Assembly: GCF_019457535.1 (NCBI RefSeq)
Contig: NZ_CP080417.1
Coordinates: forward strand, 1,736,001 to 1,800,000
Length of the DNA stretch: 64,000 bases
DNA from: Shewanella halotolerans
Lineage (GTDB): Bacteria; Pseudomonadota; Gammaproteobacteria; Enterobacterales; Shewanellaceae
Direction: 5' to 3'
Part shown: in pieces, positions 32,918 through 41,513 of the stretch
How positions within the stretch are numbered: the first letter of the stretch is position 1
Layout of the letters: every line of letters begins with the position of its first letter
Translations under genes and position numbers: made by a program
The notes under the pieces: generated by a model
Database searches by the model: none
What the model was told of the DNA's origin: nothing
The model's input: only the letters and a program-made list of their open reading frames with translations

Positions 32918-35569
32918 TTATTGAGAGCAGGTGGCTAGCGGCAGTCGCTTGATCCACTCGGCAATCAAGGCCGTGCCTTCGGTGTGGGACAGGCTGCGAC
33001 CAATCTCTGGCATGCGATCGCCAGGTGTCGTGCTATCCATGCGGAAGTGCAGGATAGAGGTCTCGCTCGAGCCAGGCACCACGTCATAGCTCAGCGAGCC
33101 ACCGCCATAGGCGATTGGCGACTTACAGGTACCGTGAGAATAGCCGCTGTCCTCCTCGTAGGTACGCCAGTACTCCAGCTTCAGGCCTGTGTTAGAGGCG
33201 TTGCCTTCTGGGCGGTGACAGTGGGCGCAGTTGATATCCAGGTAGCCCTTGGCGGTTTGCATCAGCTCGGCATCTGTCATGGCTGCTACCTTGGCCTCAT
33301 CGCCATCGTGGAAGGCGGGGACTGTCGGGATGCTTGCCGTGTCTGGCACACCCTGCAAGATACCGGCGGACTGCCATTTCATCAGCTGGTTCATGGTGCC
33401 GTCGCTATAGGCATAGTCCTTGTTCAGATGACGCGCCTTAGGGCCAATGGGCACGAATACCGCGTTACTGGCGTCGTCACTCTTGAACTGGTGACACTGC
33501 TTACACTGGTTCATGCTGGGGACCACATAGTCGAAGTCCAGCGTCTTACCATTGTGAACCACCTGCTTGGCCTGGATGGCACCGGCCTTGGCCAGCACGG
33601 CATCTGTTTGCTCCGCGTTAAACACATAGGGCAGGGCTGACCAGCCGGTGGCGCGTTTAATAAGCAGTCGGGTCTCGACCAGTGTCTCGTTGGCCACGCC
33701 GCGCTTGCTGGTGTCGCTTGGCAGGGCGAAGGTCTTAGTGATCACAGTACCGACCGGGAAGTCCATACTCTCGTTAGCAGAGTAGTTGGCCACCTTGCCC
33801 TCTGGCACGAAGACGAAGCGATACTTGCTGGCATAGTCGGTAAATAGCTGAGTGTTGAGATCGTAAGGGATACCGCCTGAGTTCGCCCCGGTACTCGGAT
33901 CTTTAGTATCGGCAAACAGCTGATAGTCAGAGAGGTTAGGGCAGTTGGCGCCCAGCAGGGCATCCCAATTTACGCCAGGGGTGTTGGTGCTACACAGACT
34001 AAGGTCACCATCGCCCACCAGACCACCTTCACCTTCGCCTATGGTGCCGCCGCCACCGACCAGATTGCCGCCGTCACAGCCCTCGACATCGTCATCCACG
34101 CCGCAGCCGAAGATCTGATCGCCAAAGGTGACAGTATGCACAGGCAAACTGACCTGGGCACAGTTCATGATCTTATCCTGGGTCTTCTCATAGAGGACGT
34201 CGGCGATGCTGATATCTGTGTTGCTGTTGGCATAGAGACGACCGAAGGAGACATCGCCGTTATCCCGGGCACAGATGTTGTCGCTGCCATCGTCGGCAAA
34301 TGGCAACTCCTTAAGCCCCAGGTAGGCGGCGGTGCCGTTGTTGGAGAGCATCTCGCCCAAGCCATCGTAGAGGATCCCCGGGAAGGCGCCGTGGCTCAGC
34401 AGGTAGGCCTTGATGATATCTTCGATCAGATAGCCATTAGGCTTCTTGCCATAGTCTGTGATGACGTTGTCATGCAGATAGATGTTGCGTGGTGTCGGGC
34501 GCCAGCCATCTTCTATCGGTTGGCCCGGCTGGCCATAGTTGCCCACAAAGCTGGTCATATCCGGCTCGGCGATGAAGAAGCTGGAGACGGTCACCCCTAA
34601 GGTGTCGTGGCCGGTGATCTCGTTGTTAAAGATCTCCACATCGTTAGTGGAGAGGATGATCACCCCTGTGCCTGGCGGCACGATATGCACCCCGGCAGGG
34701 TTTGAGGAGGCATTGGCGAAGTTAGGGGTATTGTTGTTATACACCTTGTTGTTGAAGATACGCACGCTGGAGCCATATCTATGGTTGTTGATCGGCAGGT
34801 CGAATACCAGGATACCGCCTGTGTTACCCATGGCCTCGTTGTCGTAGACGTCGGCGTATTTAGAGTTTTCAATCTCGATACCGGCAACGTTTTCCTTGGC
34901 GATGTTACGGCGAACCACTATGTACTCAGACTGACCTACATAGATGCCCGCATCGGCGCTGCCGCGTACATAGGTGTCTTCGATGAGGATGTTTTCACAC
35001 TCTACCGGATAGAGGCCGTAGGCGCCGTTATCTTCATCAAGCGCGCCTTCCCATACTGTGGCCAGGCGTCTTAAGATGATGCCGTTGGTGTTTTTCAGCT
35101 TGATGCCGTTGTTCTTGGCCTCATTGACCGACAGATCCTGGATGGTGATGTTAACGGCGTTCTGCACGAAGATACCATCGCCGGTGATCGACTCGGAGAA
35201 GTCCAGAACCGTTTCTTCCATGCCGTAGCCCATGATGGTGATGTTCTTGGCATAGGCGCCGTCACCGTCCACGTCGCCGTCAAACAGCAGGGTAGACTCT
35301 ATCTTAAAGTGTCCCTTAGGCAGCACGATCACATCATTGCTTTGGGCGTTGATCAGGGCTTCCTGGATACGTGTGGTCAGGTTCTCACCATCTTCGATGA
35401 TGATGGCACCTACTGGAAAGCTTGGGCCGGGATCCGTTGGTGTGGTGGTAACAGGTGGTGTTTCTACTTGAGGTGTATCTTCATCATCTGAGGAACAGGC
35501 GGTGATGGAGAGGGCCACTGCACTGGCCACTAGACTTGGGAGCAGCCACGAAGGCATCTTGTTGAACAT
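32918..35569 (-). CDS. Fused beta-helix protein and diheme cytochrome c lipoprotein
   Basis: An 883-residue lipoprotein (lipobox in VALSITAC). Residues about 45-470 are a parallel beta-helix of the type seen in right-handed solenoids: repeated short strands such as NITIQDLSVNEAKNNGIKLKN, ILIEDTYVRGSADAGIYVG and YADVYDNEAMGNTGG. A cysteine- and glycine-rich linker (about 485-525) follows. The remainder is an SO2930-type diheme cytochrome with CKQCH near 690 and CAHCH near 780 and the ending RMPEIGRSLSHTEGTALIAEWI. In other bacteria these two domains are, as far as I recall, adjacent separate genes, so this looks like a fusion. AGGAGAT precedes the ATG. A PsrA-like palindrome lies upstream. Confidence 0.87.
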   Translation of the reverse strand: MFNKMPSWLLPSLVASAVALSITACSSDDEDTPQVETPPVTTTPTDPGPSFPVGAIIIEDGENLTTRIQEALINAQSNDVIVLPKGHFKIESTLLFDGDVDGDGAYAKNITIMGYGMEETVLDFSESITGDGIFVQNAVNITIQDLSVNEAKNNGIKLKNTNGIILRRLATVWEGALDEDNGAYGLYPVECENILIEDTYVRGSADAGIYVGQSEYIVVRRNIAKENVAGIEIENSKYADVYDNEAMGNTGGILVFDLPINNHRYGSSVRIFNNKVYNNNTPNFANASSNPAGVHIVPPGTGVIILSTNDVEIFNNEITGHDTLGVTVSSFFIAEPDMTSFVGNYGQPGQPIEDGWRPTPRNIYLHDNVITDYGKKPNGYLIEDIIKAYLLSHGAFPGILYDGLGEMLSNNGTAAYLGLKELPFADDGSDNICARDNGDVSFGRLYANSNTDISIADVLYEKTQDKIMNCAQVSLPVHTVTFGDQIFGCGVDDDVEGCDGGNLVGGGGTIGEGEGGLVGDGDLSLCSTNTPGVNWDALLGANCPNLSDYQLFADTKDPSTGANSGGIPYDLNTQLFTDYASKYRFVFVPEGKVANYSANESMDFPVGTVITKTFALPSDTSKRGVANETLVETRLLIKRATGWSALPYVFNAEQTDAVLAKAGAIQAKQVVHNGKTLDFDYVVPSMNQCKQCHQFKSDDASNAVFVPIGPKARHLNKDYAYSDGTMNQLMKWQSAGILQGVPDTASIPTVPAFHDGDEAKVAAMTDAELMQTAKGYLDINCAHCHRPEGNASNTGLKLEYWRTYEEDSGYSHGTCKSPIAYGGGSLSYDVVPGSSETSILHFRMDSTTPGDRMPEIGRSLSHTEGTALIAEWIKRLPLATCSQ

Positions 35570-36128
35570 AGTATCTCCTACTTATTGTTATTATTCCCAC
35601 TCTAGATTGCACTGGCGTACTAGATAAGCAATGTGAAATCCGGCCAACAAATCATTAACATCCGTAACAATCAGTGGCTTAGTACATTTATTAAACAGGT
35701 GTTTGAGATAAAATTGAGGGAAAACAGTGAGGTGTGGGATTTATCAAACGGTAAAATTTGCCACACTCAACTGGTAGGAGGAGTTGATTTAAGCATTCAA
35801 GCCTGATAGGGAGCCTAAACCTTTAGTCTTGAGGCCTAGGGCCTAGAGCCTAGAGCTTAGAGCTTGGTGACATGGGCGTAAGCCGCTTGCGGTAAATCGT
35901 GGCGAGGCACAGATAGGCAGAGGGGATTTAGCACGGGTTTGAGCAAGCAGGAGTTTGAGCAAGCCAGAGCCTGGGGAGATATCGGATCGCAGGTTGGTGT
36001 AATACAGGAAGGGAAACGCCAAGTGTACAGTCGGAGAAGACGGTCAGTACTCGGCGTAATAATTCATCTCTCGGGCAAACAGGTCAGCATACCGGGATAG
36101 TCTGCCCAAATCCGTGCCCGAGGTGATC
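35570..36128. other. Intergenic region upstream of the beta-helix/cytochrome gene
   Basis: 559 bases with no convincing gene. It contains the candidate PsrA-like palindrome (35693-35706), a run of degenerate seven-base units of CCTAGAG type around 35831-35866, and the 12-base direct repeat GTTTGAGCAAGC at 35937-35948 and 35953-35964. No terminator is clear for the convergent-facing tesA, which ends at 36129. Confidence 0.5.
35693..35706. promoter_or_regulatory. Candidate PsrA-like operator upstream of the beta-helix/cytochrome gene
   Basis: AAACAGGTGTTTGA repeats the same 12-base core found upstream of fadI. It is about 125 bases before the start codon of the minus-strand gene. The flanks (TTTATT on the left, GATAAA on the right) are AT-rich. 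Inferred from motif identity within the window. Confidence 0.42.
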
Positions 36129-36779
36129 CTATTCACTCGATTGCTGCGTATCGATAAGCCAGGGGCGGATAAAGCTGGCGATCTGTGGCTGTGCCTGTTC
36201 GTTGGGGTGTATGCCGTCGGCCTGCATCAGCTCGGGATGAATGGCTATTTCTGACATGAAGAAGGGCACTAAGGTTACCCCATGTTCGCTCGATAGCTCC
36301 TGATAGACCTGGGTAAATTGCTTGGCGTAGCGTGGGCCATAGTTGGGCGGTACCATCACCTCGCTGAGCAGCACCTCGGCGCCCGAGTCCTTGGCCAGCT
36401 GGATCATTTTTGTAAGATTATTTTTCAATTGCTTAGGCGAAAATCCGCGCAGACCATCGTTGCCGCCGAGCTCGATAAAGACCCGCTTGGCCTTGGTCGA
36501 GTCAAGCAGGGCGGGCAGTCGGCGTAGGCCGCCGGCCGAGGTCTCACCGCTCACCGAGCCATTGATGATGGTGACATCGGGGGATTGCTGCTGCAACAGA
36601 TGCACCCAGCCCTTGTCTTGTTCCATGCCGTAGCTTGCGCTTAGGCTATCACCTAAGATCAATATCGGGTTAGCATGGGCCTGGGGGATCAAGAATAAGA
36701 CAAGCAGGCAAGTGGCTTGCACCAAACGGCTTAAGCGACGAAGCGAGAAGGAATTTATGTTAGAAAATAGTGCTATCAA
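36129..36779 (-). CDS. tesA: Multifunctional acyl-CoA thioesterase I / arylesterase
   Basis: A 216-residue SGNH hydrolase. The signal peptide has a basic stretch (LRRLSR), a hydrophobic core (TCLLVLFLIPQ) and a cleavage site after AHA. The GDSL block is at residues 43-46 (LILGDSLSASYGM), the GGND block near 103 and the C-terminal DGIHPN supplies Asp and His. The periplasmic enzyme hydrolyses acyl-CoA and lysophospholipids. The gene is divergent from ybbA as in E. coli, and the starts overlap by 23 bases if ATG 36779 is used; an internal GTG near 36722 would remove the overlap but shorten the signal peptide. Confidence 0.93.
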   Translation of the reverse strand: MIALFSNINSFSLRRLSRLVQATCLLVLFLIPQAHANPILILGDSLSASYGMEQDKGWVHLLQQQSPDVTIINGSVSGETSAGGLRRLPALLDSTKAKRVFIELGGNDGLRGFSPKQLKNNLTKMIQLAKDSGAEVLLSEVMVPPNYGPRYAKQFTQVYQELSSEHGVTLVPFFMSEIAIHPELMQADGIHPNEQAQPQIASFIRPWLIDTQQSSE

Positions 36780-37497
36780 GGTCAGTGATCTCTATAAATC
36801 GGTAACTACCCAAGAGGGAGAGCTTACTATCCTCAATGGCATCAATCTGGATGTCAAGTCGGGGGAGAGTGTGGCGATTCTTGGCCCCTCTGGCTCGGGC
36901 AAGTCGACTCTGCTCGGATTGCTGGCCGCGCTCGATTCGCCCAGCAAGGGGGAGATAGTCCTCGATGGCGTGACCCTCAATGGTTTGGATGAGGAAGGCA
37001 AGGCCGCACTGCGTAAACAGAAAGTCAGCTTTATCTTTCAGTCTTTCATGCTGGTCGATACCCTCAACGCCCTGGAGAACGTCATGCTACCGGCAGAGCT
37101 GTCGGGGATCAGTAACGCCAAGCAGAAGGCGCAGCAGATGCTGGAGCGAGTGGGATTAAGCCACAGACTCAACCATTTCCCCAACCAGCTGTCGGGCGGC
37201 GAGCAGCAGCGTGTTGCCATCGCCAGGGCCTTCATCTGCGAGCCAAAGGTGCTGTTTGCCGACGAGCCGACGGGAAACCTGGATGGCGCCAACAGCGACC
37301 GGGTGGCGGACATGCTGTTTGAGCTCAACCGCGAGAGCGACACCACCCTGGTGCTGGTGACCCATGATCTCCAGTTGGCTAATCGTTGTCAGCGCCGCCT
37401 GAACATGCAGGCGGGACAGTTGAGTGAGGTGGTGAGCGAAACTGACAACAGCGGCGAGCAAGAGATGGCCCGTTCGAGCGCAGCGGAGGCGAGTTAA
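36757..37497 (+). CDS. ybbA: ABC transporter ATP-binding protein YbbA
   Basis: A 246-residue ATPase of the LolD/MacB-like group. Walker A GPSGSGKS is at residues 43-50, the signature LSGGEQQR and Walker B VLFADEPTG follow, and the H-loop is VLVTHD. The start ATG at 36757 has AGAAGGA five bases upstream and gives the family's usual N-terminus (MLENSAIKVSDLYKSV). Its stop overlaps the ybbP start (TAATG), and the pair forms an inner-membrane transporter of mechanotransmission type. The substrate is unknown, though the link to tesA is conserved. Confidence 0.93.
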   Translation: MLENSAIKVSDLYKSVTTQEGELTILNGINLDVKSGESVAILGPSGSGKSTLLGLLAALDSPSKGEIVLDGVTLNGLDEEGKAALRKQKVSFIFQSFMLVDTLNALENVMLPAELSGISNAKQKAQQMLERVGLSHRLNHFPNQLSGGEQQRVAIARAFICEPKVLFADEPTGNLDGANSDRVADMLFELNRESDTTLVLVTHDLQLANRCQRRLNMQAGQLSEVVSETDNSGEQEMARSSAAEAS

Positions 37498-39947
37498 TGG
37501 AGTCTCGCATCGCATGGAAATTGTTTAAACGAGAGCTGCTACAGGGGCAGCTGTTACTCATCATTTTGGCGATCACCCTGGCGGTCTTGTCGGTATCAGG
37601 CCTAGCGCGGGTCAGTGAGCGCCTGCAGCTGGCCATTAACGGCCAGGCCTCTAAATTTATCGCCGCCGATCGCATCATCAACTCGCCGGTTCCGCTGAAC
37701 GAAAAGATCTTAACCAAGGCCGAGGCGCTGGGGCTAAGACACGTTGCCAGCATGCAGTTTAACTCCATGGCTTACGCCGGTGATGCCTTTCAGCTGGTGA
37801 CGGTAAGGGCGGTCGGCGACGGTTACCCCTTGAAAGGGGTGATAGAGCTGAGCGATGGCCCGACCGATAAGCTGCCCAAGGCGGATCAGATCTGGTACGA
37901 GACCCGCCTGGGTGGGATCTTGGGTTACCCTAAGCAGCTCGAGCTAGGTAATGCCAATTTCAGCCTGAGCGCCGAGATAGCCAGGCTGCCCGATGCGGGC
38001 TTTAATCCCTTCGCCTCATCACCTGTGGTGCTGATGCGACTTCAAGATGTGCCCAAGACTGGGGTGATTCAACCTGGTAGCCGGGTGAGTTATATCCATC
38101 AGTTCGCTGGAGAGGCTGACCAGCTCAAGGCTTTCGAGGCCGAAGTTAAGCCGCTGCTTAACAACAGTCAGCGCTGGGTCGATGTGCAGTCGGGGGATTC
38201 GCCCATCGCCGGTGCGGTCAAACGGGCCGAGCGCTTCTTGCTGCTCGCCAGCCTGCTGGGAATAGCGCTTGCCTGCGCCGCCATAGGGATAGCCGCCCAG
38301 CGTTACTGCCAGCGCCATTTTGACGTGGTGGCTATGCTCAAGACCTTCGGCGCTTCCAGCCGGCAGATCCGTATTCTCTTTGGCCTGCATCTACTATTAG
38401 TAACCCTTGCGGGTATCGTGTTGGGGCTCATCGGCGGTTTTCTGCTCGATACGCTGATCAGCGCCTATCTGCCAGCCTCGATCTCGGCGTATTCGCCACC
38501 GCTGTTTAGGCCTATCGCCTTAGGAGTCGCCACCGGGCTTATCTCGGCCTTCATGTTCTCAGCCTACCCGCTGATGAGGCTGCTGGCCATTCCACCCCTG
38601 AGGGTGTTGCAGCGCCAGCTGGAGGGGATCCAGCTGGGGATGTGGCTGCACCTGGTGCTTAGCCTATCGGCGATGGCACTGCTGGGGTATCTTTACTCAC
38701 AGAGTCTGGTGCTCACCCTAACCGTGGTTGCTGCCGTGATGTTGCTCGGCATCTTGCTGAGTCTGTTTGGTTTCTTGTTGATCCGCGCAGGTCACAGCGT
38801 AGGCATGAAGACCACCAACCCTATGCAGCTGGCCTTGGCGGGGCTAAGACGCCGCGCCAGGCAAAACGCGGTGCAGCTGGTGGGCTTTAGCAGCGCCCTG
38901 GTGTTGCTGCTGACCATCATAGCGCTTAGGCAAGACCTGCTCGATGAGTGGCATAAACAGCTGCCCGAGCAGTCGCCCAACTACTTCCTGGTGAACATAG
39001 CGCCCGAGGAGCAGGCGCCGCTGGAGGCCTATTTTAGCGACAATCGCGTCAAGGCGACCGATATCTATCCTGTGATCCGCGGCCGTCTGGTAGCGATAAA
39101 TGGAGAGAAGCTGATCTCTGCCGAGCAGGCCGATGAGGGGACCGATGGTCGAGTGGGGATTTCCCGCGAGCTGAATCTGACCTGGCGGACCTCTCTGCCG
39201 CCTAATAATGAGCTGGTGTCGGGTCACTTTAACCAAAAGGCCGATGAGGTGTCGGTGGAGTCAGGCGTGGCTGAGCGCCTCGGAATAGGGCTTGGAGATG
39301 AGCTTAGCTATGTGATAGATAACCAGCCGCTGACCGTCAAGGTGGCCAGCATTCGCGCCGTACACTGGGAGACGATGCAGCCAAACTTCTTCATGATATT
39401 CCACCCCGATGCCCTGGCACCCTTTGCCTATACCTCTATGGCCAGCTTCTATCTTGACGACAGCAAGCGACCTTTGGTGATCGAGTTGATCAAACGTTTT
39501 CCCACGGTATCCATCATAGATGTCGGCGCCATGGTGAAGCAGCTTAGACAGATCATCGACCAGGTCTCTCTGTCGCTGACCCTGGTGTTGGTGTTGGTAC
39601 TGCTGGCCAGCAGTCTGGTGATGATAGCGCAGACCGAGGCGGGAATGGCGACGCGTCAGCGCGAGCTGGCGGTGCTGCGCACCTTCGGTGCATCGGGTTG
39701 GTTGCTGCGAATGGCCACGGCACTGGAGTTTGCCCTGCTAGGGCTTATCGCCGGCTTGCTGGCCGCCATAGTGGCCGAGTTCACCATCTATCTGCTGAAG
39801 ACTCAGGTGTTTGAGCTGGTGGTCTATATGCATTGGGACTGGTGGCTGTTGGCGCCGCTTGCCGGCGCGGCCATCGTTGCGCTGCTGGGCACCTGGCGTT
39901 GTCGTCAGCTGCTGCAGAAGTCCTGCCGTCAACTCCTGCAGGGCTAG
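37497..39947 (+). CDS. ybbP: FtsX-like ABC transporter permease YbbP
   Basis: An 816-residue membrane protein with an N-terminal helix (LLIILAITLAVLSVSGLA), a periplasmic domain, a first set of three helices around residues 250-370, further helices around 380-480, a second periplasmic domain and a final set of helices after residue 680. This duplicated FtsX/MacB_PCD architecture is typical of YbbP-type permeases. It overlaps ybbA by one base and thus is made with its ATPase. A GC-rich hairpin lies after it. Confidence 0.92.
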   Translation: MESRIAWKLFKRELLQGQLLLIILAITLAVLSVSGLARVSERLQLAINGQASKFIAADRIINSPVPLNEKILTKAEALGLRHVASMQFNSMAYAGDAFQLVTVRAVGDGYPLKGVIELSDGPTDKLPKADQIWYETRLGGILGYPKQLELGNANFSLSAEIARLPDAGFNPFASSPVVLMRLQDVPKTGVIQPGSRVSYIHQFAGEADQLKAFEAEVKPLLNNSQRWVDVQSGDSPIAGAVKRAERFLLLASLLGIALACAAIGIAAQRYCQRHFDVVAMLKTFGASSRQIRILFGLHLLLVTLAGIVLGLIGGFLLDTLISAYLPASISAYSPPLFRPIALGVATGLISAFMFSAYPLMRLLAIPPLRVLQRQLEGIQLGMWLHLVLSLSAMALLGYLYSQSLVLTLTVVAAVMLLGILLSLFGFLLIRAGHSVGMKTTNPMQLALAGLRRRARQNAVQLVGFSSALVLLLTIIALRQDLLDEWHKQLPEQSPNYFLVNIAPEEQAPLEAYFSDNRVKATDIYPVIRGRLVAINGEKLISAEQADEGTDGRVGISRELNLTWRTSLPPNNELVSGHFNQKADEVSVESGVAERLGIGLGDELSYVIDNQPLTVKVASIRAVHWETMQPNFFMIFHPDALAPFAYTSMASFYLDDSKRPLVIELIKRFPTVSIIDVGAMVKQLRQIIDQVSLSLTLVLVLVLLASSLVMIAQTEAGMATRQRELAVLRTFGASGWLLRMATALEFALLGLIAGLLAAIVAEFTIYLLKTQVFELVVYMHWDWWLLAPLAGAAIVALLGTWRCRQLLQKSCRQLLQG

Positions 39948-39965
39948 CGGGAAGTAAAATAGGAG

Positions 39966-39992
39966 AGCGGCGCGAGTGGTTAGCGCGCCGCT
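39966..39992 (+). terminator. GC-rich hairpin after ybbP
   Basis: AGCGGCGCG and CGCGCCGCT form a nine-base-pair GC-rich stem with a nine-base loop, 19 bases after the ybbP stop. There is no T tract, so termination is uncertain. Confidence 0.5.
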
Positions 39993-40046
39993 GGTTCAAA
40001 GTTCAAGGCTCTAGGTTTAAGCCTTTTAGGCTCGAGGGGTAAGACT

Positions 40047-40976
40047 TTAGCTTGTGGAGGCGCCAAATAGGTTTGTCAGAGCGTCATCCAGATGGGTGTA
40101 ATGAAAACTAAAGCCCGCTTGGGTTAGCCGATCGGGGTAGACATATTGGCCTTCAAGTAACAGCTGGGACATCTCACCTAGAGCCAGACTTAGGACAGAG
40201 GCGGGCATGGGCAGCAGGGTGGGGCGGCTCAGGGCTGTGCCCAAAGAGTTGGTAAATTCGCGATTGCTGACCGGGTTAGGAGCGGTGGCGTTATAGATCC
40301 CTTGGCACTGCGCGTTATTTAACAGAAACAGTATGATGGCGATAAGATCTTCTCTGTGGATCCAGCTCATCCCCTGTTTCCCTGAGCCCACCACGCCGCC
40401 GGCGCCCAGTTTAAAGGGCAGCAACATCTTCTTCAGCGCGCCGCCGTTTAAACCTAGTACCAGGCCGATACGAATAACGCAGACCCGGGTCAGCCCCTGG
40501 CACTGCAGGGCTAACTCTTCCCATTTGGCGCAGACGCTATGGGGGAATTTCTCCTCCTTGCCTGTGTCTTTGAAGTGGGCGAGGTCGAAACTCTCATCCA
40601 AGTGCACCTGCTTGTCATGATCGCCATAGATGCCGATAGCAGAGCCGCTGATGAAGACCTTAGGCGGCGTCTTGCTGGCCTCGAAGAGTTTGGCCAGACG
40701 CGCTGTGGTATCCCAGCGACTGTCGCAGATCTTCTGCTTTATCTCCAGGCTCCAGCGCTTATCGGCAATGGGTTCACCCGCCAGGTTGATGACCGCATCG
40801 AAGCCGTCGAGATTGGCCAGGGCGCCAAGGTTACCCAGTAACTTATGCTGGTTACCAAGGGTGAGGTGGGCCTTACCGGCCGAACGGGTGAGCAAGGTGA
40901 GTTGATGTTCGCTTTCCAAGGCCTTCACCAAGGCCTTGCCTATGAATCCGGTACCGCCGGTGATCAAAATCCGCAT
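40047..40976 (-). CDS. yfcH: TIGR01777 family epimerase-like protein YfcH
   Basis: A 309-residue extended SDR-fold protein. The NAD(P)-binding motif is ITGGTGFIGKAL at residues 5-16. Conserved family segments include AVINLAGEPIADKRWS, FISGSAIGIYGD and the C-terminal DUF1731-like tail (LTQAGFSFHYTHLDDAL). Enzymatic activity is not established for the family. It lies behind folX on the same strand with a 96-base gap, the same pairing as in E. coli. Confidence 0.9.
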   Translation of the reverse strand: MRILITGGTGFIGKALVKALESEHQLTLLTRSAGKAHLTLGNQHKLLGNLGALANLDGFDAVINLAGEPIADKRWSLEIKQKICDSRWDTTARLAKLFEASKTPPKVFISGSAIGIYGDHDKQVHLDESFDLAHFKDTGKEEKFPHSVCAKWEELALQCQGLTRVCVIRIGLVLGLNGGALKKMLLPFKLGAGGVVGSGKQGMSWIHREDLIAIILFLLNNAQCQGIYNATAPNPVSNREFTNSLGTALSRPTLLPMPASVLSLALGEMSQLLLEGQYVYPDRLTQAGFSFHYTHLDDALTNLFGASTS

Positions 40977-41072
40977 GCCGACTCCAATTTTTTAGGGGAT
41001 ATCAGAAATATACACCATAGCGAGGGATTCGGATCACTTTTAGGCGGCAGGTATTGAGGGAATGGATTAGGC

Positions 41073-41438
41073 TTAGCCCTTCTGGTAGCAGAGCTGCATC
41101 GAGACCGAATCGGCAAATCTCAGGGCGTGGGGCTTGTCTATCTCGACCGAGGCGAAATCGACCCATTCATGATCGCTGGCAATGCTTAATACCTGATCCG
41201 TGAGGTGTTCTAGCAGTGAGAAGCGATTGTTTTCAACTAAAGCAATGATTTTTTTCGTTATCGTGCGATAATTCAGGGCGTCTTGCATGTTATCGCTGTT
41301 ACGGGCCTTAGCGGCGCAGTAATGGATTTCTGCGTTGATGGTGACGTCCTGTTTGTTGTTGATCTCATCTTCCTTGATGCCAATGTAAGTGCGAAGACGG
41401 AGATTTTTAATTCGAATGATGGCGATTTCTGGTTTCAT
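41073..41438 (-). CDS. folX: Dihydroneopterin triphosphate 2'-epimerase
   Basis: A 121-residue protein of the FolB/FolX tunnelling fold. It begins IAIIRIKNLRLRTYIGIKEDEINNKQDV, and NYRTITKKIIALVENNRFSLLEHLTDQVL holds the conserved glutamate and leucine block. The partner gene yfcH downstream points to FolX, which epimerises dihydroneopterin triphosphate to the monapterin form, rather than FolB. The start is 75 bases from the divergent permease gene. Confidence 0.9.
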   Translation of the reverse strand: MKPEIAIIRIKNLRLRTYIGIKEDEINNKQDVTINAEIHYCAAKARNSDNMQDALNYRTITKKIIALVENNRFSLLEHLTDQVLSIASDHEWVDFASVEIDKPHALRFADSVSMQLCYQKG

Positions 41439-41513
41439 GATCGTAATTTTTCTTGTGTAAGATTTAAGTTAAGCCTATCAATATTATGGGTAATTCAGAA
41501 GGACTTTATCTAG

